NCBI GenBank assembly: GCA_016278435.1
Contig: JADQBU010000135.1
Coordinates: 1-11,199, forward strand
Origin: Halanaerobiales bacterium
GTDB taxonomy: Bacteria; Bacillota; Halanaerobiia; Halanaerobiales; JADQBU01
Reading direction: 5' to 3'
Length of the DNA: 11,199 nucleotides
This document shows positions 1 to 7,317 of this stretch, piece after piece; the stretch's first letter is position 1, and the number at the start of each line of letters is the position of its first letter. Both the position numbers and the translations under genes were made by a program. The notes beneath the pieces are model-generated. The model was not told the origin of the DNA. It did no database searches and saw only the letters and a program-made list of their open reading frames with translations.

Positions 1-121
1 CCCCTTCATCTACACTGAAATTAACGCCTTTAACAGCATGTAGACCCCCGAACCACTTATGAAGGTTTTCTATATTAAGACTTTTTCCCTTATAACCGGT
101 ATTGCGAATGTTTGATACCAT
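1..121 (-). CDS. livG: LivG-type ABC transporter ATPase, N-terminal part only
   Basis: This is the first 40 codons of a gene that runs off the left edge. It starts with ATG at 119-121, preceded by the Shine-Dalgarno AAAGGGGAG about 8 bases upstream. The translation begins MVSNIRNTGYKGKSLNIENL and continues HKWFGGLHAVKG, then NFSVDEG. The 'L.ien.L.K.FGG..AV..V.f.V..G' pattern is the first beta strand and aromatic A-loop region typical of LivG, the cytoplasmic ATPase of branched-chain-amino-acid (HAAT) importers. The Walker A motif would lie just beyond the edge. It follows livK by 91 bases with no clear terminator, so it is probably in the same operon as livH, livM and livK. The family call is firm because of the neighbours; the substrate is not determined. 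Confidence 0.85.
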   Translation of the reverse strand, partial: MVSNIRNTGYKGKSLNIENLHKWFGGLHAVKGVNFSVDEG

Positions 122-212
122 TTGTTCTACTCCCCTTTCTAATAATGTGAGGCTATCAGTTAATTCAGATCAACTTACACTTTCAATGATCTATAATCTA
201 ATAAAGGTCTAT

Positions 213-1430
213 TTAATCTACCGGAGGAAATTCCCTGGAATAAACAGGTTTTTTCAGGAATTCTGAAGGATCATAATTATAGAACTGTGATACTTCCGGT
301 ATCATATCAATTACTGTATTCTGTAATTGATCATTAACTCTTTCGACCTTCCGGATATAGATATTCTGAACCGGATTATTATAATGATCAATATAGAAAT
401 TACCACGGGGAGCTTTGATCTCTTTCCCCTGGATACCGTTAAGGAAGGCCATAATATCGTCAATACCTCCGGCTGCCTGTAGACCTACATCGAGAACCCG
501 CATAGAGGTGTAAGTGCCTTCAGAATAATAAGATGGTATCCGGCCATATCTCTGGGTATATTTCTGATAAAATTCATTATTGATAGGAGTATCAATGGCT
601 GCACTGTAGTGAAGGGCAGAGATTACACCAATAGCCTCATCACCCATCGAAGGTAGTATATGCTCATCGGTAAGTGTTCCACAGCCGATGAGCGGGAACC
701 TTTTTTTGAAGCCAAACTGCTGATACTGTTTCATGAATCGTAGGGCATCGGAACCAGAGAAGTTGGCCAGCACAGCATCTACATCAGGAGGAATCTGAGC
801 CAGATAAGGTGCATAGTCGGCAGTTCCAATCGGCGGCCAGATCTTCTTGACAACATCTCCACCTAATTCCTCAAAGACATAATGGAAACCACTCATCGTT
901 TCATGGCCGAAGGCAAAATCGTAGGCGATAGTGGCAACCTTTCTATAGCCTAGATTGTCATAAACCCATTTAGCAAAGGGCTGCATGGGCTGGCTGCTGG
1001 TCCAGCCGGTTCTAATTACATAATCACTGTACAATCTCTGTGTTAAGTCATCTGCAGAAACTATATTGTCTAAATAGGGAACCTTGTTATTACGGGCATA
1101 TTCAGCAACAGCATACCCCGAGGAAGCAAGTAGTGGTCCGGCAATAATATCAACTTTATCCAGTTCGGCCAGTTTCCGGGCTTTGGTTAAAGCTGTCTTA
1201 GGATCACCTTCGGTGTCTTCAACAATCAGTTCAACATCTCTGCCACCCAGTTTCCAGTTGTGCTCACTTAGATATAATAAAACACCATCACGCATATCCA
1301 TACCATTGGCACTGAACGTACCGGTCAGAGGGGAAATAAAGCCTATTTTAAAAGTTTCAGCTGCAGAAACCAGTCCAGACATGAGGCTAATTACCATTAG
1401 AATACAGAGTAAAATTACTAATTTTTTCAT
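213..1430 (-). CDS. livK: Periplasmic substrate-binding protein of a HAAT/Liv-type ABC importer
   Basis: The 405-residue protein is a type I periplasmic binding protein (Peripla_BP_6/LivK family) that delivers ligand to the LivHM permease. Residues 1-23 form a signal peptide (MKK, hydrophobic core, then LVSA/AE). The mature part opens with FKIGFISPLTG, the characteristic first strand, followed by GDPKTALTKARKL and IIAGPLLASSGYAVA. There is no lipobox: the only cysteine in the leader is C9 inside the hydrophobic core. The protein should therefore be soluble in a periplasm, which points to a diderm cell. The C-terminus (YDPSEFLKKPVYSREFPP) resembles, as I recall it, proteobacterial LivK-like proteins linked to aromatic-acid uptake, so the ligand may not be leucine, isoleucine or valine. 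The Shine-Dalgarno AAAAGGAGG supports the ATG at 1428-1430. It lies between livM and livG, 21 bases after livM. Confidence 0.9.
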   Translation of the reverse strand: MKKLVILLCILMVISLMSGLVSAAETFKIGFISPLTGTFSANGMDMRDGVLLYLSEHNWKLGGRDVELIVEDTEGDPKTALTKARKLAELDKVDIIAGPLLASSGYAVAEYARNNKVPYLDNIVSADDLTQRLYSDYVIRTGWTSSQPMQPFAKWVYDNLGYRKVATIAYDFAFGHETMSGFHYVFEELGGDVVKKIWPPIGTADYAPYLAQIPPDVDAVLANFSGSDALRFMKQYQQFGFKKRFPLIGCGTLTDEHILPSMGDEAIGVISALHYSAAIDTPINNEFYQKYTQRYGRIPSYYSEGTYTSMRVLDVGLQAAGGIDDIMAFLNGIQGKEIKAPRGNFYIDHYNNPVQNIYIRKVERVNDQLQNTVIDMIPEVSQFYNYDPSEFLKKPVYSREFPPVD

Positions 1431-1451
1431 TATTTTTCCTCCTTTTAAAGT

Positions 1452-2474
1452 CTAACTCTTAACAGTAGATCTTCCCCTTTCCCTACTATCACCTCCTTTG
1501 TTGCTATTGCTGTCATCCCCCTTGCTGAATACCTTTCCATAGCTATTTTTAATTAGCTCTACCAGTCCAGCCGGAGTAAACATTACTACCAGGATATAGA
1601 TAATACCCATGATTAATACCCAGCGATTAGTAAAGGCACTCAATAGATTCTCCAGTGATACAATGATAATTGCCCCCAGGGCAGGGCCGAAAAAGGTGCC
1701 AGCTCCACCTACCAGAACCATCATCATCACCTTGGCTGATGTTATAACACTTACATCAGTAGGACTGACAAAATTGTTATAATAGGCATAAAGAATACCT
1801 GCAATACCACTCAGTGTCCCCGAAATTATGTAAGCAATCCAGCTGTGAAGGAAAACGTTGTAACCCAGGCTGGTCATTCTCTTTGAGTTGTCTTTTATTC
1901 CCTGTAATGTTAGTCCAAAGGAAGAATTAATTATTCTGTATAATAGATAACTACAGCAGATTAATACAAAAAGTATTATATAATAATAGCTGGTACAGCT
2001 TGCAAAAACATAACCGAATATACTGGGGTCAGAAATCCCGACCAGTCCATTGGCTCCTCCTGTTACCGCCGACCAACTCTGAGATAAGCCCCAAATTATC
2101 TGTCCGAAGGCGATACTGACCATCAAGAAAGTAACACCTTTACTCCTGACATTAATTAAACCGAATCCTCCGGCCAGTAAGATAATGAAAATAACTCCTG
2201 CTGCTGAAGAGGCCAGAAAAGACCACCCATAGTGAGAACTAAGAATACCGGCACAGTAAGCAGTTGAGCCAAAAAAAGCGGCATGGCCCAGTGAGGACAG
2301 ACCCGTATAACCTACTAACAAATTTAAACCCATAGCAAGTAAAGCAAAGATTAATATCAAAGATAAAAGATTTATATAATATGAGGAAACAGGCAACTGC
2401 GGAATTATAATCAGGACCAGGATTCCCAGAGCAATTAATATCTTCTTTAAAGAATTGTTATTTATCGCTGGCAT
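1452..2474 (-). CDS. livM: LivM-type ABC importer permease
   Basis: This 340-residue polytopic membrane protein is one of the two permease subunits of a branched-chain-amino-acid-type importer. The LivM signature is clear near the N-terminus: MGLNLLVGYTGLSSLGHAAFFG, at about residues 48-69. The C-terminal permease region includes GGAGTFFGPALGA and ends MFTPAGLVELI. About ten hydrophobic segments can be counted. A hydrophilic tail of about 30 residues, rich in Ser, Gly, Asp and Lys, follows the last membrane segment. The ATG shares one base with the TGA of livH (TGATG), indicating translational coupling. The partner subunit is LivH; the ATPases would be LivG and, presumably beyond the left edge, LivF. 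Confidence 0.93.
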   Translation of the reverse strand: MPAINNNSLKKILIALGILVLIIIPQLPVSSYYINLLSLILIFALLAMGLNLLVGYTGLSSLGHAAFFGSTAYCAGILSSHYGWSFLASSAAGVIFIILLAGGFGLINVRSKGVTFLMVSIAFGQIIWGLSQSWSAVTGGANGLVGISDPSIFGYVFASCTSYYYIILFVLICCSYLLYRIINSSFGLTLQGIKDNSKRMTSLGYNVFLHSWIAYIISGTLSGIAGILYAYYNNFVSPTDVSVITSAKVMMMVLVGGAGTFFGPALGAIIIVSLENLLSAFTNRWVLIMGIIYILVVMFTPAGLVELIKNSYGKVFSKGDDSNSNKGGDSRERGRSTVKS

Positions 2475-3352
2475 CAGGTTATAGTCCTCCTTTTTATTTT
2501 ATTATTACTGAAAAGACCCTCCGGTTTAAATGTCAGTATTAAGACCATGGGAAGAAAAAGTGTAAAATAGGAAAGCTGAGGAAACAAGGCCCGGCCGAAG
2601 TTATCCATAAAAGCAACTACTATACTGCCAAAATATGCACCCTTTATGTTCCCCTTGCCACCGATTATGACAACTACCAGAGCCAGCGGAAGAATTTCAA
2701 ATGCCATCCGCGGCCTCATTCCCAGGATTACACCCCCAAAAACACCACCAGCAGCAGCCAGAAAAACACCTAAACTGTAAACACCCAGGAATATAAGATT
2801 AATATTAATCCCCATCGCCCGGACCATCTCTTCATCATCAACTCCGGCCCGGATTAATGAACCTACTTTTGTTTTTTCAATAAAATAATGGAGAAAAAGA
2901 ATAGTAATAACTCCAACCCCTATTAAAAAGAGGCGGTAGTTGGGGAAATAAATCCCGCCAAAATTAATCATACCCTGCAGGTAGCTGGGCACATCCAGAA
3001 TAAGGGGGTCACCCCCAAAAACAATTAATAATAAATCATCAAACACAAAAAGAAATCCCAGACATAATAAAACCTGATTTAAGGATTTCCCATGCAGCTT
3101 GAGGAGGAAAAATCGGTATTTTATAGCCCCTATCAGGGCAACCACTAACCCTGCACCTATGATTGCCAGCAGAAAACTTCCAGTATGAGCAAAAATAAAA
3201 AAGCCAACATAAGAACCCATCATATAAAAGATAGCATGTGTAAGATTAACTACATCCATTAGGCCGAAGATAAGAGAAAAACCACTGGCAATCAAAAACA
3301 GCAATGAGCCAAAAGCAAAAGCATTAATACTTTGTAAGACCCAGAAATACAT
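2474..3352 (-). CDS. livH: LivH-type ABC importer permease
   Basis: This 292-residue membrane protein is the second permease subunit of the importer. It has the LivH hallmarks: IFGLMDVVNLTHAIFYMMG near the N-terminus (short amphipathic segment after the first helix), GVDDEEMVRAMGIN in the cytoplasmic loop, and GGKGNIKGAYFGS near the C-terminus, ending FKPEGLF. I chose the ATG at 3350-3352 (MYFWVLQSINAFAFGSL). It has AAAAGGGGG 8 bases upstream, whereas a longer reading frame would need a TTG start overlapping that very site. It is the first gene of the operon, and its stop codon overlaps the livM start. The E. coli protein is about 308 residues, so the length is normal. Confidence 0.92.
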   Translation of the reverse strand: MYFWVLQSINAFAFGSLLFLIASGFSLIFGLMDVVNLTHAIFYMMGSYVGFFIFAHTGSFLLAIIGAGLVVALIGAIKYRFFLLKLHGKSLNQVLLCLGFLFVFDDLLLIVFGGDPLILDVPSYLQGMINFGGIYFPNYRLFLIGVGVITILFLHYFIEKTKVGSLIRAGVDDEEMVRAMGININLIFLGVYSLGVFLAAAGGVFGGVILGMRPRMAFEILPLALVVVIIGGKGNIKGAYFGSIVVAFMDNFGRALFPQLSYFTLFLPMVLILTFKPEGLFSNNKIKRRTIT

Positions 3353-3507
3353 TAAATAGTCCCCCTTTTGCAATTTTGCTAATTATTTTTCGTTTTTTAA
3401 TGCTGCCAATATTCAAAATTTTTAGTTGTTAATTAAATTAAGTTAAATACTTTAAACTAACTTATAAATAATTTACTAAATTTATGTAATTTATGCTTAT
3501 ATTATGT

Positions 3508-3536
3508 ATTATAACATCTGTCTGTATCTTAATCAA
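3508..3536 (-). promoter_or_regulatory. Probable sigma-A promoter of the liv operon
   Basis: On the minus strand TTGATT (3531-3536) is followed after exactly 17 bases by a perfect TATAAT (3508-3513). Transcription would start near 3501, leaving an A+T-rich leader of about 150 bases before livH in which I see no riboswitch fold or attenuator. The surroundings are extremely A+T rich, so chance matches are a risk. Confidence 0.5.
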
Positions 3537-3596
3537 TATATTTTAATAATATAAAATCAATTGCATTTCTTTTAAATATTGCTATATTTATCATAA

Positions 3597-3625
3597 TTGA
3601 CATTTTAAATCCCTGATAATAGAAT
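3597..3625 (+). promoter_or_regulatory. Near-consensus sigma-A promoter for the FliK-like/FlhB-domain pair
   Basis: A perfect TTGACA (3597-3602), a 17-base spacer and TAGAAT (3620-3625) lie just upstream of the plus-strand gene. Transcription would start near 3632, giving a very short leader that begins right at the Shine-Dalgarno AAGGGGG (3635-3641). The sequence is of housekeeping type rather than a sigma-28 or sigma-54 flagellar promoter. Together with the liv promoter it makes a divergent control region in the 296-base gap 3353-3648. I see no other gene or structured element in that gap. Confidence 0.7.
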
Positions 3626-3648
3626 ATAGTTAGCAAGGGGGTCTAAAG

Positions 3649-4734
3649 ATGAGAATTGATACCACAAATTTAAATACTGAAATGAAAAAACTTTATAATC
3701 TTATATTTAATAGTGGACAGACCAGTAAAGATACAGAAAATCAGCTTCCGGTTCGTATATCCAGAATAATACTTCTACTACAGAATAATTTCCCAGAAAA
3801 CTTGCAAAAAATTCTGCTCCAGACCTGGCTCGCAATGGAAATCCCCCTTCAAGAAGAACATTTGAGTAAACTTGAAGGTTTTATTAATAATAGCTCACTT
3901 GACCAGAATAACCAGGTATCTTTAATTAAAAGTTTTGCCATTTTATTAAAAGAACAACTACCACTACTGACTCAGTTAATAAAAGGAGTTTCTCAAAATT
4001 TAAACCCCGATGAATCGCTTAGCCGGGCAATTTCTGACCTTACTGATGGCAAAACTATTGTTAACAACAGATCTAAAACAGCTGAAGTTGAAAAAACTAC
4101 TTCTGAACAGATAAGTACAGAAAATATGAAAAATAAGTTAACTGTTTCCCTGGAAAAACCAGTTGCAGATATTGCTGAAAAACTGGCTGATTATCCGCAG
4201 ATTATTCGAAATTTTTTACAGACAAACTCTTATGGTGAAAATAGTCAACTGGATAAAGTAATTAATCATCTACTGGGTCAACAATTCCTGAATCATACCC
4301 AACCTAATGACAGACAGGAAAATATATTATTAAATCTGGAATTACCCCTGATTTTTGAACCAGAGGAAAACCCTGTTCCTCTCTATCTTCAGATCAGTGA
4401 AAATACCGAAAATAATGAAAGGAACCAGAAATATAAAAAAAATTACAAGCTGGCTTTTGCAGTCAATCTGGAAAAAAGCGGAACTATCTATGCAGAAATA
4501 CTTATAATTGGTAAAATAATCAGTTGCAATTTTCAAACCAGTGAAAGGAGTACAACCAGTCTAATAGAAGATTATTTCCCCGATCTACAGGAAAGATTAA
4601 AGATTCTGGGTTATACTGTTAAACAACCAGAAATTACATACAGAAAAGAACCAGATAAATTACCGGAGTTATTCTTTCGGGAAGAAAATGATGGAAACAA
4701 AGTGGAATATACACAGATAGATTTTAAAGTTTAG
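3649..4734 (+). CDS. FliK-like flagellar hook-length-control protein (YlqG-like), divergent
   Basis: This 361-residue soluble protein has no signal peptide or membrane segment. Residues 1-220 are mostly helical, hydrophilic and Asn/Gln/Glu/Lys rich, with no motif I recognise. Residues from about 227 to 350 look like a divergent FliK C-terminal (Flg_hook) domain: strands LAFAVNLEKSGTIYAEILII and IISCNFQTSE, a helical stretch, then LQERLKILGYTVKQPEITY. In that family the domain contacts FlhB and switches the flagellar export gate from hook to filament substrates. The next gene is a stand-alone FlhB C-terminal domain, as in the Bacillus ylqG-ylqH pair, which is the main support for the call. The ATG has AAGGGGG 7 bases upstream. 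The gene is visibly more A+T rich than the transporter genes around it. No other flagellar genes are nearby. Confidence 0.6.
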   Translation: MRIDTTNLNTEMKKLYNLIFNSGQTSKDTENQLPVRISRIILLLQNNFPENLQKILLQTWLAMEIPLQEEHLSKLEGFINNSSLDQNNQVSLIKSFAILLKEQLPLLTQLIKGVSQNLNPDESLSRAISDLTDGKTIVNNRSKTAEVEKTTSEQISTENMKNKLTVSLEKPVADIAEKLADYPQIIRNFLQTNSYGENSQLDKVINHLLGQQFLNHTQPNDRQENILLNLELPLIFEPEENPVPLYLQISENTENNERNQKYKKNYKLAFAVNLEKSGTIYAEILIIGKIISCNFQTSERSTTSLIEDYFPDLQERLKILGYTVKQPEITYRKEPDKLPELFFREENDGNKVEYTQIDFKV

Positions 4735-4779
4735 TTAAGGAAGACTTACCCAGTGTGACAAGAATAAAGGGTGATAAAT

Positions 4780-5058
4780 ATGAAGCAAAAAAATAAAAAC
4801 AAAATCAAAAAGGCTGCAGCCTTAAAATATGACCTTGATCAAAATGATGCCCCTGTTGTTATAGCAAAGGGCAAGGGAGAAGTTGCCCGTAAAATTATAG
4901 AAAAAGCCCGGGCAGAAAATATTCATATAGAAGAAAACCAGGACATCATTGATATCCTGGTTCAACTAAATATCGGTGAGGAAATCCCCCCCGAATTATA
5001 TCAAATTGTAGCCGAGATTCTAAGTTTCATTTATCGACTCGAAGATAAAGATTATTAA
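4780..5058 (+). CDS. Stand-alone FlhB C-terminal cytoplasmic domain (FlhX/YlqH-type)
   Basis: The 92-residue protein matches the cytoplasmic C-terminal domain of FlhB/EscU/YscU export-gate proteins without their membrane part. Visible family features are AAALKYDLDQNDAPVVIAKG (12-31), ARKIIEKARAENIHIEEN (36-53), and IGEEIPPELYQIVAEILSFIY (65-85). The autocleavage motif NPTH that precedes ALKYD in full FlhB is absent; instead there is a short Lys/Asn-rich lead. It therefore resembles the already-cleaved fragment. Such proteins are thought to stand in for or modulate the FlhB C-domain in flagellar type III export. I chose the ATG at 4780, with AAAGGG 8 bases upstream; a GTG nine bases earlier would overlap the Shine-Dalgarno. 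It follows the FliK-like gene by 45 bases, probably on one transcript, and ends 15 bases from the convergent aldolase gene. Confidence 0.85.
   Translation: MKQKNKNKIKKAAALKYDLDQNDAPVVIAKGKGEVARKIIEKARAENIHIEENQDIIDILVQLNIGEEIPPELYQIVAEILSFIYRLEDKDY
4936..4962. repeat. 27-base intragenic inverted repeat
   Basis: Twelve-base arms (4936-4947 and 4951-4962) around a 3-base loop pair with a single mismatch (4944/4954); the outer eight pairs, AACCAGGA/TCCTGGTT, are perfect. It lies inside the FlhB-domain gene and encodes ENQDIIDILV. There is no U-run after it, so it is not a standard terminator. It may be chance. Confidence 0.6.
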
Positions 5059-5073
5059 CCTTCATACTTTATT

Positions 5074-6099
5074 TTAAGCAAGAACCTTCTCAACTGCCTG
5101 CAGCGCATAATTGATTCCCATCTCATCAACATCAAGATGGGTAACAGCCCTGACATATTTACCCAGGACACTCATTCTAACTCCCTCCTGCAGAAGCATT
5201 TCGGTAAATTGGCCTGCTGTCTTTCCTTCTATTTCAAAGAGTACAATATTGGTTTCAACAGAATCTGTTTCTATTTTTATACCATCTATCCCGGCCAATC
5301 CCAGGGCCAGCTTGCGGGCATTATTATTATCCTCTTTCAACCTGTCTACATTATGTTCCAGGGCGTAGATACCGCCGGCAGCAATTATTCCGGCCTGTCT
5401 CATGGCACCACCCAGTCTCTGTTTCCAGTATCTGGCCTTTTCGATAAAATCTGAAGACCCGGCCAGACAGGAACCAACAGGAGCTCCCAGTCCTTTGCTT
5501 AAATCGATCCAGACTGAATCAAAATTACGGGCATAATCTGCTGCACTGACCCCGGTTGCAGCGACAGCGTTCATTAGACGGGCTCCATCCATATGGGTAG
5601 CAAGTCCTCTTTCCCGGGCTAATTCTGTAATCTCATTGATCAGTTCCAGGGGCCAGACTGTACCTCCACCCAGATTGGATGTCTGCTCTATTGAAACCAG
5701 ACAGGTCTGGGGATCATGGTAATCCTTTGACCTGATAGCCTCTTCTACCTGCTCAACAGTATAAATACCCCTCTTGCCGGCTAACCCTCTAATAGTAGCA
5801 CCACTGATGACAGCAGCTGCCCCTCCTTCATAATGAATGGGATGAGCTGTTTCATCCATAATTATTTCATCCCCCGGATTACAGTGAACGGCAAATGATA
5901 TCTGATTGGCCATCAAACCGGAAGGTAGGTATACTGCCTCTTCTTTGCCCAGAAGCTCAGCTACCATCTCATTTAAAAGGTTAACACTGGGGTCTTCGAA
6001 TAACTGTTCATCCCCAACTTCTGCTCCAGCCATAAACTCCCGCATTGCCTGAGAAGGTCTTGTCCCGGTATCACTGAAAAGATCTACTTTGATTTCCAT
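5074..6099 (-). CDS. ltaE: Low-specificity L-threonine aldolase (PLP-dependent)
   Basis: This 341-residue cytoplasmic enzyme belongs to the beta-eliminating lyase/threonine aldolase family (fold-type I PLP), which cleaves L-threonine or L-allo-threonine to glycine and acetaldehyde. Family landmarks are DLFSDTGTRPS at the N-terminus, FLPSG-like YLPSGLMANQ (57-66), the PLP-stacking histidine in DETAHPIHYEGGA (H86), HMDGARLMNA (D171 for the PLP ring nitrogen), and SKGLGAPVGS with the Schiff-base lysine K202. I chose the ATG at 6097-6099, which has AAAGGGGAG just upstream and matches the family N-terminus; a reading 16 codons longer would place that Shine-Dalgarno inside the gene. It lies 84 bases after azlD with no terminator between, so it is probably the last gene of the azlCD unit. 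Confidence 0.92.
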   Translation of the reverse strand: MEIKVDLFSDTGTRPSQAMREFMAGAEVGDEQLFEDPSVNLLNEMVAELLGKEEAVYLPSGLMANQISFAVHCNPGDEIIMDETAHPIHYEGGAAAVISGATIRGLAGKRGIYTVEQVEEAIRSKDYHDPQTCLVSIEQTSNLGGGTVWPLELINEITELARERGLATHMDGARLMNAVAATGVSAADYARNFDSVWIDLSKGLGAPVGSCLAGSSDFIEKARYWKQRLGGAMRQAGIIAAGGIYALEHNVDRLKEDNNNARKLALGLAGIDGIKIETDSVETNIVLFEIEGKTAGQFTEMLLQEGVRMSVLGKYVRAVTHLDVDEMGINYALQAVEKVLA

Positions 6100-6183
6100 A
6101 TTATCTCCCCTTTCATTTTTTCCCATGAATTTCAGTTCATCTCCCACCTAAATTAAAATTTCGATGGGGTTTTCCTGGCTGTT

Positions 6184-6501
6184 TTAGATAAAATTTAAAA
6201 TTATGATCATCACCATACCTACAATAACAGTTAAAAAGATATTACGTTTATAAATAGCAATCAGAAAAGTAGGTAGTGCTGCCAGCAAGTATGTATTCTG
6301 TGGTGTTATCATCAACCGGCCGTCAATGATTAATATCCCCGGAGCCAGTAAAGCAGCCAGAATAGCTGCCGGTATATATTTTAACCACTCTATTACAACC
6401 TCCGGTATCTCCATCTTACTGAGAACGGCCAGCGGTAAATAGCGGGGAATGAAAGTAACCAGGGTCATACCCAGGATCATTAAAACATATTTCATCTCCA
6501 T
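6184..6501 (-). CDS. azlD: AzlD-family branched-chain amino acid transport subunit
   Basis: The 105-residue membrane protein is of the AzlD family (PF05437), the small partner of AzlC in a branched-chain amino acid exporter. Four hydrophobic segments are visible, with the family motif TFIPRYLPLAVL near the N-terminus and ALLAPGILIIDGR in the middle. It overlaps the end of azlC by 10 bases. The start at 6499-6501 has GGGGGTGGT about 10 bases upstream. An alternative ATG two codons later would give a classic ATGA overlap with the azlC stop; either is possible. The AzlCD pair was first described as conferring 4-azaleucine resistance in Bacillus; the true substrate here is unknown. Confidence 0.9.
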   Translation of the reverse strand: MEMKYVLMILGMTLVTFIPRYLPLAVLSKMEIPEVVIEWLKYIPAAILAALLAPGILIIDGRLMITPQNTYLLAALPTFLIAIYKRNIFLTVIVGMVMIIILNFI

Positions 6502-7175
6502 CTCTCTATTACCACCCCCAGGGTTGCAGCGATCACTGTGGCCAGAATTACATTCCAGTTTCCAGGCAGTAAATAAACAAAAAGCAGTGAAAATAACCCG
6601 GAAATTACAGCAACCAGTATATCGAGCCTCCTCTGAATCTGAAGCACAAGTAAAGCTATAAACATCGCCGGCAGAACAAAAGTCAGACCATATTCACCTG
6701 CATCACTTATTATCTCACCCAGGGAAGCCCCTATCCAGGAACTGATTACCCAGCCCAGATAGGCTGACAAACCAAGGCCCAGAAAAAAACTGGCCCTGTA
6801 TTCTTTATCCTTGATTTTCACATTTCCTACAGCAAAAGATTCATCAGTTATCAAAAAACTGAGGAAAGGCATAACCTTATGGCCTGTCCCTTTAAAATGA
6901 AGGCTAAAGGAGGCACTCATTAAAAGGTGGCGGAGATTAACCAGAAAAGTCATCATAATAATAGGAATAATTGCTGAACCACGGGCCAGCATATCAATAG
7001 AGATTAACTGGGATGATCCGGCAAAGACGAAGATAGACATTGAAACTGTCTCCAGAATACCCAGCCCGCTCTTTGTTGCCAGTATTCCGTAGGCAATTCC
7101 TATTGGTATGTAACCCATTATAATCGGGCTTGAGTCTTTAACTCCAGTAAAAAAGTCCTGATATTTTTCCTCCAC
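6492..7175 (-). CDS. azlC: AzlC-family branched-chain amino acid exporter, large subunit
   Basis: This 227-residue membrane protein of the AzlC family (PF03591/LIV-E) forms an amino acid exporter with AzlD. Family features are FFTGVKDSSPIIMGYIPIGIAYG at the N-terminus, FAGSSQLISIDML and the NLRHLLMSAS motif, then ITDESFAV. About six to seven membrane segments can be counted. It starts with GTG at 7173-7175 behind AAAAGGAG. It is the first gene of a probable azlC-azlD-ltaE unit driven by the extended -10 promoter at 7224-7252. The link with threonine aldolase suggests export of an amino acid related to threonine/glycine breakdown or isoleucine precursors, but that is inference from context only. 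Confidence 0.93.
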   Translation of the reverse strand: MEEKYQDFFTGVKDSSPIIMGYIPIGIAYGILATKSGLGILETVSMSIFVFAGSSQLISIDMLARGSAIIPIIMMTFLVNLRHLLMSASFSLHFKGTGHKVMPFLSFLITDESFAVGNVKIKDKEYRASFFLGLGLSAYLGWVISSWIGASLGEIISDAGEYGLTFVLPAMFIALLVLQIQRRLDILVAVISGLFSLLFVYLLPGNWNVILATVIAATLGVVIERWR

Positions 7176-7223
7176 TGTTTATTACTCCTTTTAGTTGAAT
7201 TAATAAAATATCTTTTAATCTCA

Positions 7224-7252
7224 ATTATATCAGAACAGTGATTTATCTACAA
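7224..7252 (-). promoter_or_regulatory. Extended -10 promoter of azlC-azlD-ltaE
   Basis: On the minus strand the 9-base element TGATATAAT (7224-7232) is a perfect extended -10 (TGnTATAAT). Seventeen bases upstream is the weak -35 TTGTAG (7247-7252). Transcription would start near 7217, about 40 bases before the GTG. It separates this unit from the MATE gene. Confidence 0.65.
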
Positions 7253-7317
7253 ACCTAATAAATGTAGATGGGGAAACAATACATATCTCTAAGTCTAACT
7301 TAATTAAATATAAGGTG

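Noticed and set aside
167..192. Six-base inverted repeat between livK and livG
   Set aside because: The stem is short with a 14-base loop and no U-run; it is too weak to call a terminator or processing site.
1084..1455. Plus-strand open frame opposite livK
   Set aside because: It is a shadow frame of a strong LivK coding region, with no family resemblance and no ribosome binding site of note.
3408..3422. CodY-box-like sequence in the liv leader
   Set aside because: It matches the 15-base consensus at only 11 positions in extremely A+T-rich DNA, where such matches are common.
5111..5454. Plus-strand open frames opposite the threonine aldolase gene
   Set aside because: The minus-strand frame has all catalytic motifs; the opposite frames look like translated antisense.
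7290..7302. Small hairpin downstream of the MATE gene
   Set aside because: A five-pair A+T-rich stem without a following U-run is not a credible terminator.
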